Source: Kitasatospora sp. NBC_00240 (lineage in GTDB: Bacteria; Actinomycetota; Actinomycetes; Streptomycetales; Streptomycetaceae). Taken from it: 64,000 nt of DNA. Positions within the stretch are counted from its first letter, which is position 1; each line of letters starts with the position of its first letter. Shown in pieces: positions 57,666 to 64,000 of this stretch. Made by a program: the position numbers and the translations under genes. The DNA lies in assembly GCF_026342405.1 (NCBI RefSeq), contig NZ_JAPEMU010000001.1, positions 4,092,001-4,156,000 on the forward strand, read 5' to 3'. The notes under the pieces were generated by a model. It worked only from the letters and a program-made list of their open reading frames with translations. It made no database searches and was not told the DNA's origin.

Positions 57666-58877
57666 TCAGTGCGAGACGACGTACCTCGCGTCCCGCAGCT
57701 CGCTCACCACCAGGGCGCAGTGCTCGGGCCCCTTGGTCTCCAGGTGCAGGTCCACCTCGACCTCGGTCAGCCCCAGCCGCGGGTCGATCCGCACATGAGC
57801 CACGTCCAGGACGTTGGCGTCCACCCGGGTGAGCACCCCGAGCAGGTCCGCCAGCGAGCCGGGCCGGTCGGTCAGCCGCACCCGCAGCGACAGGTAGCGG
57901 CCGGCCACCGCCAGCCCGTGCCGCAGCACCCGCTGCATCAGCTGCGGGTCGATGTTCCCGCCGGAGAGCACCGCCACCACCGGGCCCTCGAACGACTCCG
58001 GCTGCTCCAGCAGCGCCGCGACCGGGCTGGCGCCGGCCGGCTCCACCACCAGTTTCAGCCGCTCCAGGCTCAGCAGCAGGGCCCGGGAGAGCGAGTCCTC
58101 GGAGACGGTGCGGATGCCGTCCGCCAGGGTGTTGATCACCTCGAAGGGGATGTCCCCCGGGCGGCCGACCATGATCCCGTCGGCCATCGTGGCCACGTGC
58201 TCCAGCGACATCGGGCGGCCCGCCGCCAGCGAGGGCGGGTAGGCGGCCGCGCCCGCCGCCTGGACGCCGATCACCTTCACGTCCGGCCGCAGCGGCTTGA
58301 CCGCCGCCGCGATCCCGGCCAGCAGGCCGCCGCCGCCCACCCCGACCAGGATGGTCCGCACCTCCGGGCACTGCTCCAGGATCTCCAGCCCCACGGTGGC
58401 CTGGCCGGTGATGACGTCCCAGTGGTCGAACGGGTGGATGAAGACCGCGCCGGTGGTCTCCGCGTACCGCTGCGCGGCCTGCAGCGCCTCGTCCACGTTC
58501 GCGCCGTGCAGCCGGACCTCGGCGCCGTAGTCACGGGTCGCCGCGACCTTAGGCAGCGGGGCCGGCAGCGGCATGAACACCGTCGAGTGCACCCCCAGCA
58601 GCGAGGCGGCCAGCGCCACCCCCTGCGCGTGGTTGCCGGCGCTCGCCGCCACCACCCCGCCCGCCCGCTCCACCGGCGAGAGCCCGGCGATCCGGACGTA
58701 GGCGCCGCGCAGCTTGAACGACCCGGTGCGCTGCAGGTTCTCGCACTTCAGCCGGACGGGGGCGCCGACCAGCCCCGAGAGGTACCGGCTGCCCTCCATC
58801 GTGGTGACCCGGGCGACCCCGGCGAGCATCTTCTGGGCGCCGCGGACATCGTCGATGGTGATCGGCCAGCTCTGCAT
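57666..58877 (-). CDS. ilvA: Threonine ammonia-lyase (threonine dehydratase) with ACT domain
   Basis: 403 residues from ATG 58877. It deaminates threonine to 2-oxobutyrate, the first step toward isoleucine. The PLP lysine is Lys55 in RTGSFKLRGAYVR; SAGNHAQGVALAA and VGVGGGGLLAGIAAAV (phosphate loop) follow. Residues about 325-403 are a single ACT-like regulatory domain (RVRLTDRPGSLADLLGVL...EVEVDLHLETKG). This length and single ACT domain match the shorter biosynthetic or catabolic form. The gene starts six bases after a TACGCT hexamer, probably leaderless. Confidence 0.9.
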   Translation of the reverse strand: MQSWPITIDDVRGAQKMLAGVARVTTMEGSRYLSGLVGAPVRLKCENLQRTGSFKLRGAYVRIAGLSPVERAGGVVAASAGNHAQGVALAASLLGVHSTVFMPLPAPLPKVAATRDYGAEVRLHGANVDEALQAAQRYAETTGAVFIHPFDHWDVITGQATVGLEILEQCPEVRTILVGVGGGGLLAGIAAAVKPLRPDVKVIGVQAAGAAAYPPSLAAGRPMSLEHVATMADGIMVGRPGDIPFEVINTLADGIRTVSEDSLSRALLLSLERLKLVVEPAGASPVAALLEQPESFEGPVVAVLSGGNIDPQLMQRVLRHGLAVAGRYLSLRVRLTDRPGSLADLLGVLTRVDANVLDVAHVRIDPRLGLTEVEVDLHLETKGPEHCALVVSELRDARYVVSH

Positions 58878-58883
58878 GCCGCC

Positions 58884-58889
58884 AGCGTA
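58884..58889 (-). promoter_or_regulatory. -10 hexamer for leaderless ilvA transcript
   Basis: TACGCT on the minus strand, six bases before ATG 58877. Confidence 0.5.
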
Positions 58890-59091
58890 CGGCCGCGCGG
58901 CCCGCCGTCGGGGACGCACGCACGGTTCCCGGCGCGGGCCCGCCCGCGTACGCTGCTGGTCCCGAGACCGACCGGCGCCTGGTGGGCGGACGGAGGAGCG
59001 GCGTCCGCGCCGCACCCGCAGCGCTTACCGGCCAGCCCACCGCGCACCGGCCGGCCGAGCCTCCCTCACCGCACACCGATCGTGAGCCGCG

Positions 59092-59583
59092 ATGACGACG
59101 ACCTCGCCCAGGGCCACCCCCCGTACCGACCCCGTACACACCCAACTGCAGTACCAGGTGGCGGTCTTCGCCCGCCGGCTGGAGCAGGTCCGGACCTCCG
59201 ACGGGGTCGGGGCGCTGGACCGCGCCGCCTATCTGCTGCTCGACCGCCTGGAGCGGCACGGGCCGGCCAACATCAAGACCCTGGCCGACTGCCTGGGCAT
59301 CGACTCGTCGACCGTCACCCGGCAGGTCGCCCCGCTGGTCGAGGCGGCCCTGGTCGGCCGGGTACGGGACCCGGCCGACCGACGCGCCGTGCGGCTCGCC
59401 CTCACCCCGCTCGGCGCCGACCGGCTGGCCGAAGTCAGATCGGGACGCGAGGAGTTGATCCGCCGTCTGCTGGACGGCTGGCCGGCCGACGAGCAGCGGG
59501 CGTTCTGCGCCCTGCTGGCCCGCTTCAACGGCAGCCTGGAGTCGTACGCGGCCGGGCCGGAGAACGACCCGGCCGGGCCGTGA
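59092..59583 (+). CDS. MarR-family transcription regulator
   Basis: 163 residues from ATG 59092. The winged helix is YLLLDRLERHGPANIKTLADCLGIDSSTVTRQVAPLVEAALVGRVRDPADRRAVRLALTPLGADRL (about 47-113), with the D-R pair of the wing in DRRAVRL. It is divergent from ilvA and convergent with metB. There is no clear palindrome in the ilvA-marR gap, so its target is uncertain, although the position suggests ilvA or itself. Confidence 0.88.
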   Translation: MTTTSPRATPRTDPVHTQLQYQVAVFARRLEQVRTSDGVGALDRAAYLLLDRLERHGPANIKTLADCLGIDSSTVTRQVAPLVEAALVGRVRDPADRRAVRLALTPLGADRLAEVRSGREELIRRLLDGWPADEQRAFCALLARFNGSLESYAAGPENDPAGP

Positions 59584-59695
59584 CGGGCTGCGGCCCGGCC
59601 GGGCGGTGGACGCCGGGGACGTGACGGGCCCCGGCCGGTGGCGGCTCCCCGCCGGAGCGGGGGACGGCGTCCGGCCGGGCCCGGCCGGGAGCGGC

Positions 59696-60853
59696 CTACT
59701 GGCCGAGCGCCTGCTGGAGGTCGGCCAGCAGGTCGTCGATCGACTCGATGCCCACCGAGACCCGGACCAGGTCCGAAGGCACCTCCAGGGCCGAGCCCGC
59801 CACCGAGGCGTGGGTCATCCGGCCCGGGTGCTCGATCAGCGACTCGACGCCGCCCAGCGACTCGCCGAGGGTGAACAGCTGCGCGCGGTTGCACACGTCG
59901 ACGGCCGCCTGCTCGCCGTCCTTGAGCCGGAAGGAGACCATGCCGCCGAAGGCCTTCATCTGCTTGGCGGCGATGTCGTGGCCCGGGTGCTCGGCCAGGC
60001 CCGGGTACAGCACGTGACTGACCTTCGGGTGCCGGGTCAGCAGGTCGGCGATCTTCTCGGCGTTGGAGCTGTGCCGGTCCATCCGGACACCCAGGGTCTT
60101 GATGCCGCGCAGCACCAGCCAGGAGTCGAACGGGCCGGCCACGGCGCCCATCGCGTTCTGGTGGTAGGCGATCTCCTCGCCCAGCCCGGCCTCGGCCGCC
60201 ACCAGCGCGCCGCCGACCACGTCCGAGTGGCCGCCCATGTACTTGGTGGTCGAGTGCACCACGACGTCCGCGCCCAGCGCGATCGGCTGCTGCAGGTAGG
60301 GGCTGGCGAAGGTGTTGTCCACCACCAGCAGCGCGCCCGCGGCGTGCGCGATCTCGGCCAGCGCCGCGAGGTCGGTGATGCCCAGCAGCGGGTTGGACGG
60401 GGTCTCCACCCAGACCGCGCGGGTGTTGGGGCGCAGCGCGTCCCGGACGGTCGACAGGTCCTGGGTGTTGGCCACCGAGAACTCGACGCCCCAGCGGGTC
60501 AGCACCTTGGCGAACAGCCGGAAGGTGCCGCCGTAGGCGTCGTTCGGGATGACGATGTGGTCGCCCGGCTTGAGGACGGTGCGCAGCAGGGTGTCCTCGG
60601 CGGCGAGGCCGGAGGCGAAGGCCAGCCCTCGGCTGCCCCCCTCCAGCGCGGCGAGGCACTCCTCCAGCGCGGTGCGGGTCGGGTTGGCGGATCGGCTGTA
60701 CTCGTACCCGCCCCGGAGGCCGCCCACCCCGTCCTGCTTGTAGGTGGACACCTGGTAGATCGGCGTGACGACGGCCCCGGTCTGGGGGTCTGCTTCCTGA
60801 CCCGCGTGGATGGCAAGGGTCTCGAAGCCGTGGGGAAGCTGGTGCTCGGTCAT
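59696..60853 (-). CDS. metB: Cystathionine gamma-synthase / gamma-lyase (Cys/Met PLP enzyme)
   Basis: 385 residues from ATG 60853. The Cys/Met metabolism PLP family is clear: TLAIHAGQEADPQTGAVVTPIYQVSTYKQ, YEYSRSANPTRTALEECLAALEGG, DAYGGTFRLF, VETPSNPLLGITDL, LLVVDNTFASPYLQQP, and the PLP-binding Lys204 in HSTTKYMGGHSD. Synthase and lyase members look alike; the actinobacterial sequence resembles MetB-type enzymes, which join cysteine and an activated homoserine. A TACCCT hexamer seven bases before the ATG suggests a leaderless transcript. Confidence 0.88.
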   Translation of the reverse strand: MTEHQLPHGFETLAIHAGQEADPQTGAVVTPIYQVSTYKQDGVGGLRGGYEYSRSANPTRTALEECLAALEGGSRGLAFASGLAAEDTLLRTVLKPGDHIVIPNDAYGGTFRLFAKVLTRWGVEFSVANTQDLSTVRDALRPNTRAVWVETPSNPLLGITDLAALAEIAHAAGALLVVDNTFASPYLQQPIALGADVVVHSTTKYMGGHSDVVGGALVAAEAGLGEEIAYHQNAMGAVAGPFDSWLVLRGIKTLGVRMDRHSSNAEKIADLLTRHPKVSHVLYPGLAEHPGHDIAAKQMKAFGGMVSFRLKDGEQAAVDVCNRAQLFTLGESLGGVESLIEHPGRMTHASVAGSALEVPSDLVRVSVGIESIDDLLADLQQALGQ

Positions 60854-60860
60854 AGCACCG

Positions 60861-60866
60861 AGGGTA
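60861..60866 (-). promoter_or_regulatory. -10 hexamer for leaderless metB transcript
   Basis: TACCCT on the minus strand, seven bases before ATG 60853. Confidence 0.5.
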
Positions 60867-61053
60867 GTGGGCGAATGGTGCGAAGTCCGGTCGAAGCGAG
60901 AGGGCCGACGCCGCCCCCGGTACCGGACCTCCGCGCTCCGCGGTGGCCCCGCGCCCGCGGCGGCCGCCGACGGGCCGCGGGGCCACCGGAATCCGCCGCG
61001 CCTGCGGCGCGTTGCAGTCACTGCAACCCGTCCCTCGACAGCTGGAGCAGGCC

Positions 61054-61719
61054 GTGCTGTTCAACCGCCACAAGACCGAGCTCGTCTCCGCCGAGCAGGC
61101 GCTGCCCGGCCGGGCGGCCGCGCCGTTCACCCTCACCCAGCCGCACACCGTCCTCGGCAACCCGCTCACCGGCCCGTACCCGGCCGGTCTGGAGGTCGCC
61201 GACTTCGGCCTGGGCTGTTTCTGGGGCGCCGAGCGCACCTTCTGGAAGCTGCCCGGCGTGTGGACGACCCTGGTCGGCTACCAGGGCGGCCACACCGAGA
61301 ACCCGACGTATGAGGAGGTGTGCAGCGGCCGGACGGGCCACACCGAGGCCGTCCGGGTGGTCCACGACCCCGCCGTCCTCCCGTACGAGACGCTGCTGAA
61401 GACCTTCTGGGAGGCCCACGACCCGACCCAGGGCAACCGCCAGGGCAACGACGTCGGCACCCAGTACCGCTCCGCGGTCTACACCCACTCCCCCGCCCAG
61501 GCGGCCGCCGCCGAAGCCACCCGGGACGCCTTCCAGCCCGCCCTGTCCGCCATCGGCCTGGGTCCGATCACCACCGAGATCGCCCCGGCGGGCCCGTTCT
61601 ACCCGGCGGAGCCGTACCACCAGCAGTACCTGTCCGACGCCAAGAACCCGAACGGCTACTGCGGTCTGGGCGGCACGGGCGCGAGTTGCCCGATCGGGGT
61701 GGCCCGCACGGAGGGCTGA
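61054..61719 (+). CDS. msrA: Peptide-methionine (S)-S-oxide reductase MsrA
   Basis: 221 residues from GTG 61054, with GGAG six bases before it. MsrA reduces the S epimer of methionine sulfoxide in proteins. The catalytic Cys55 is in the invariant FGLGCFWGAERTFW; GYQGGHTENPTYEEVCSGRTGHTEAV and FWEAHDPTQGNRQGNDVGTQYRS complete the fold, and YHQQYLSDAKNPNGYCGLGGTGASCP carries the recycling cysteines. It is divergent from metB, which gives a small methionine metabolism/repair neighbourhood. Confidence 0.95.
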   Translation: MLFNRHKTELVSAEQALPGRAAAPFTLTQPHTVLGNPLTGPYPAGLEVADFGLGCFWGAERTFWKLPGVWTTLVGYQGGHTENPTYEEVCSGRTGHTEAVRVVHDPAVLPYETLLKTFWEAHDPTQGNRQGNDVGTQYRSAVYTHSPAQAAAAEATRDAFQPALSAIGLGPITTEIAPAGPFYPAEPYHQQYLSDAKNPNGYCGLGGTGASCPIGVARTEG

Positions 61720-62036
61720 GCCGTAGGGCCCGACGGGCAGGGAGCCGTACCGGGCGATGCCGCGCGACGGCGTCGCCCCACGGCTGCGGTCACCGGGCTG
61801 CGGGCACTCGGCCGGCAGGGGTCCGGGCAGCGCTTCACGCTCCCGGGCCCCCGGGCCCGGGTGCGGCCCGGATTCCGGCCGTCCCGCTGCAACACCGGGA
61901 CACCCCGGGAGCCACCGCCTGCCGGCCGGGCCGCGGTGACAGCCCCCGCGAGCGGGCGCAGACTGAAATGACCAGCAGGGCGGTCCCGGAGACCGCCGGA
62001 CGGACGCGGTCACCCGCCCTCGGCAGAGGAGCAGCC
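61720..62036. other. Intergenic region between msrA and the cupin gene
   Basis: About 315 bases without a gene. It starts with the msrA terminator hairpin (61753-61777); the rest is GC-rich with CCCGGG runs near 61845-61865 and no clear operator. Confidence 0.35.
61753..61777 (+). terminator. Terminator after msrA
   Basis: A ten-base stem (61753-61762 with 61768-61777, one G-U pair) and a CGCGA loop, 34 bases after the msrA stop. Confidence 0.55.
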
Positions 62037-62399
62037 ATGTCCGGACTGATCCGTATGAGCCTCGACTCCCCCGAGGAGGTCCGGCCCTTCGACGGGGGCA
62101 TGGGGCACGTGGCACTCGTCAACCTCGAAGCCGGCGCGGTGGGGCGCGGGGTCTTCGAGCCCGGGTGGCGGTGGACCAAGCACATCAAGCCGCTCGCCGG
62201 GACGGACACCTGTCAGGCCTCGCACATGGGCTACGTCGTCTCCGGCCGCATGAAGATCGTCATGGACGACGGCGAGGAGGCCGAGTTCGGGCCCGGCGAC
62301 GTCATGATCTGCCCGCCCGGCCATGACGCCTGGGTCCTCGGGGACGAAGCCTGCGTCGTGCTGGACTGGCAGGGGTTCACCGACTACGCCAAGCGCTGA
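62037..62399 (+). CDS. Cupin-domain protein
   Basis: 120 residues from ATG 62037; GAGGAG lies five bases before it. A single cupin barrel: FEPGWRWTKHIKPLAGTDTCQASHMGYVVSGRMKIVMDDGEEAEFGPGDVMICPPGHDAWVLGDEACVVLDW. The metal-binding motif 1 is degenerate, with His at HIKP and HMGYVVSG, and motif 2 is PPGHDAWV. It could be a small sensor, isomerase or dioxygenase-like protein; its role is not known. It converges on the DUF1203 gene. Confidence 0.82.
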   Translation: MSGLIRMSLDSPEEVRPFDGGMGHVALVNLEAGAVGRGVFEPGWRWTKHIKPLAGTDTCQASHMGYVVSGRMKIVMDDGEEAEFGPGDVMICPPGHDAWVLGDEACVVLDWQGFTDYAKR

Positions 62400-62465
62400 G
62401 TACGCCCCGCACACCCCGTAGGCCCCGTAGGCCTCGCCGCCGGGCCCGGTGCGGGGCCGGTCGGC

Positions 62466-62957
62466 TCAGCCCCGCCGGACCTCGTGCAGGAAGCAGCCGA
62501 ACTCCAGCGCCCGCACGTGTACCAGCGCGACCTCGGGGTCGGCCAGCAGCCCGCGGGCCGCGGTCTCGGCGGTGTCGGGGGTGACGACCGTGCCGCCCAG
62601 GATGTGGCCCCGGCGGTCGTAGGCACGCAGCACCCGCTCGGAGCCGTGGAAGCCCGCCGGCCAGGCGGAGCCCGCGCCGGGGCAGGCTTGCGCGTGAACG
62701 AAGACCGGGCCGACCTCGTCGTAGGGGCCAGGTTCGGCCCCGGTCTCCTCCGCCCAGCGCCGGAGCGGCGCGTAGCTGAGCAGGGCGATCCGCTCGCCGG
62801 GCCTGGCCCGGGTGAGGCAGCAGCGCAGCGGGGCCCCGCCCTCCTCGTCGACGGAGAGGACGGGCGGGCGCCCCGCGTCGTCCCGCTCGCGCAGGCGCCG
62901 GAGCGCCGCCGGGTCGATCGGCCTGACCTGCGGGGCTGGTGCGGCTGTCGTCGTCAT
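62466..62957 (-). CDS. DUF1203 protein
   Basis: 163 residues. The whole length matches the DUF1203 pattern: RPIDPAALRRLRERDDAGRPPV, GAPLRCCLTRARPGERIALLSYAPL, YDEVGPVFVHAQAC, RVLRAYDRRGHILGGTVV and a C-terminal VALVHVRALEFGCFLHEVRRG. Two adjacent cysteines (RCCL) and a late FGCFLHEV are conserved-looking and could bind metal or form disulfides. No function is established. ATG 62957 lies 48 bases from the MerR stop on the same strand. Confidence 0.85.
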   Translation of the reverse strand: MTTTAAPAPQVRPIDPAALRRLRERDDAGRPPVLSVDEEGGAPLRCCLTRARPGERIALLSYAPLRRWAEETGAEPGPYDEVGPVFVHAQACPGAGSAWPAGFHGSERVLRAYDRRGHILGGTVVTPDTAETAARGLLADPEVALVHVRALEFGCFLHEVRRG

Positions 62958-63004
62958 GCCTGCCAGCCTGCGCGATCCCGGCCGCCGTCACCGGCGGGAT
63001 TCGG

Positions 63005-63940
63005 TCATCGCGCTCGCAGGCCGGCGATCAGCCAGTCGAAGGCGGGGCCGAGCGCGGGCGGGACGGGGTCGCCGTTGACGACCGCGATCAGGTGCCAGTA
63101 GCGCTCGGTGCGGGGGTCGTTGCCGGTCTCCAGCCGCTCCAGCAGCCAGGCCCGGAACGGCGGCTCGTCGGGGCGGGCGAAGAGGTCGGCGAAGGCCGCC
63201 GCCAGCTCGTCGACGACCGGCCGGGCCGCGGCGGAGTCGGGCGCGACGCCCGCCTCGCGGGCCTCGGTGGTCCGCGCCAGGACGGTCATGACGAGCCTGC
63301 CGTCCTCGTCGGTGCCGGTGCGGGCGCCGGCCGCGCGTTCCCGATCCTGATAGGCGGCCATCCGGCGCACGGCGGCCCGGAAGTCCTGGTCCTGGACGAG
63401 TTCGCCGAGTTCGATCCAGGCGTCGGACTGCTCGTCGCTGGGCTCCTCGGGGAGGTCCGGCAGTGCGGCGCGCATCTTGGCGGCGAACTCGGGGCCGACG
63501 TCGAGGCCGTCGAAGGCCTGGTCGACGAAGTCCCGGACCAGTCGGCGGCGTTCCTGGCCGGAGAGCCTTGCGAGCCTGTTCACGAGTTCCAACTCCTCCG
63601 GGGTGGACCCGCGTCCGGCCGCGGACCGCAGCACGGCCCGGCGCAGCCGCAGGGTGCGGATCTGCGTGTCCAGGGCCTGCGCGTGCATGGCGGCGACCTC
63701 GGCGACGGTGGTCTCGCGGGCCAGCAGCCGCTGGACGGTCGCGAGGTCGACACCGAGTTCGCGCAGGGTCCGGACGAGGTCCAGACGAGCTCGCGCGTCA
63801 CGGTCGTAGAGCCGGTAGCCGGCGGGTGTACGGTCGGTCGGCGGCACCACGCCCTCGTCGGACCAGAACCGGATGGTCCTGACCGGCAGCCCGGTCAGGG
63901 CGGCCAGTTCGCCGATGGTGTGCAGGGTGTCGCCGTCCAT
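63005..63940 (-). CDS. MerR-family regulator with TipA-like effector domain
   Basis: About 311 residues from ATG 63940, preceded by AAGGTGG; GTG 63949 is also in frame. The MerR winged helix is HTIGELAALTGLPVRTIRFWSDEGVVPPTDRTPAGYRLYDRDARARLDLVRTLRELGVDLATVQRLLA (about 7-75). After a coiled-coil linker, residues 120-311 resemble TipAS-like drug-sensing domains, but I see only general similarity (helical, acidic, few aromatic motifs). Upstream, TTCCAG-TCG-CTGGAG between promoter elements is the usual MerR operator, so it likely controls itself and perhaps the DUF1203 gene. Confidence 0.85.
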   Translation of the reverse strand: MDGDTLHTIGELAALTGLPVRTIRFWSDEGVVPPTDRTPAGYRLYDRDARARLDLVRTLRELGVDLATVQRLLARETTVAEVAAMHAQALDTQIRTLRLRRAVLRSAAGRGSTPEELELVNRLARLSGQERRRLVRDFVDQAFDGLDVGPEFAAKMRAALPDLPEEPSDEQSDAWIELGELVQDQDFRAAVRRMAAYQDRERAAGARTGTDEDGRLVMTVLARTTEAREAGVAPDSAAARPVVDELAAAFADLFARPDEPPFRAWLLERLETGNDPRTERYWHLIAVVNGDPVPPALGPAFDWLIAGLRAR

Positions 63941-63957
63941 GTCCGCCACCTTGGGCC

Positions 63958-63980
63958 TTCCAGTCGCTGGAGACTCAAGT
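63958..63980 (-). promoter_or_regulatory. MerR-type operator and -35 region
   Basis: On the minus strand, ACTTGAGTC (-35 zone, about 63971-63980) is followed by CTCCAG-CGA-CTGGAA (63958-63972), a dyad in the spacer, as expected for MerR promoters. It begins about 18 bases from the start codon. Confidence 0.55.
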
Positions 63981-64000
63981 CTGGGGCGCGAAGTGCCCCC

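Noticed and set aside
60943..61053. Upstream extension of msrA to 60943
   Set aside because: The first 37 residues would be Arg/Pro-rich and non-conserved; GTG 61054 has a good ribosome-binding site and the conserved N terminus.
1..64000. tRNA or rRNA genes
   Set aside because: I looked for GGTTCGAATCC-type T-loops and acceptor stems by eye and saw none; a tRNAscan run would be decisive.

Overview
The window is high-GC DNA with dense, mostly single-gene transcription units, GTG/TTG starts, strong GC-rich hairpin terminators and several promoters whose -10 hexamer sits 6-8 bases from the start codon. Together with markers such as mycothiol S-conjugate amidase, WhiB-like and SARP/AfsR regulators, a GAF/SpoIIE/HATPase phosphatase and a chitinase with a DasR-type operator, this points to a Streptomycetaceae chromosome (Streptomyces, Kitasatospora or a close relative; I cannot separate them by eye). 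From memory, and unchecked, the housekeeping genes run in the same order as a core-chromosome segment of S. coelicolor, from ppgK/ispH/xseAB through glpX, wbl, fumarase, oxyR-ahpCD, chitinase, PEP carboxykinase, mca and ilvA to metB/msrA.

Layout. 1-9.7 kb: partial large membrane protein, cutA, ychF, a VOC protein, a DUF6542-like membrane protein, ppgK, ispH, an APC permease, xseA and xseB. 9.8-16.3 kb: RutE-like nitroreductase, DUF4245 protein, class II fructose bisphosphatase, WhiB-like regulator, DUF1707/LiaF-like protein, class I fumarase. 16-24 kb is an accessory stretch: small acidic protein, large SARP-NB-ARC-TPR regulator, methyltransferase, SpoIIE-type phosphatase, and a divergent MarR/SgcJ-like pair. 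24.2-34.8 kb: oxyR divergent from ahpC-ahpD, a lower-GC WXG100-like orphan, an AI-2E-family exporter, a secreted SLT transglycosylase, PIN-PhoH ATPase, cis-prenyltransferase and a two-domain chitinase.

35-45.5 kb: prepilin peptidase, lipoprotein, AlaA-type aminotransferase, PEP carboxykinase, TrhA-like membrane protein, a small membrane protein, then a two-gene secreted module (papain-like peptidase plus a tail-anchored partner) with a divergent HTH regulator, and a GNAT protein. 45.5-52.6 kb holds the clearest rearrangement: a thioredoxin-domain (DUF255) gene whose first ~155 bp are duplicated about 580 bp away, with a truncated PIN toxin between the copies; next to it is a LuxR / FAD-oxidase / MFS cassette. 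52.6-64 kb: small membrane protein, mca, DUF4307, greA, a DrrAB-like ABC exporter preceded by GCGATATATCGC palindromes but no regulator gene, ilvA, MarR, metB, msrA, a cupin, DUF1203 and a TipA-like MerR regulator.

Functional themes are redox and electrophile stress (oxyR-ahpCD, mca, msrA), central carbon and amino-acid metabolism (ppgK, glpX, fumarase, pckG, alaA, ilvA, metB), cell envelope and secretion (uppS, SLT, chitinase, secreted peptidase), and many one-component regulators placed beside their probable targets. I saw no rRNA, tRNA, CRISPR, intact insertion sequence or prophage.
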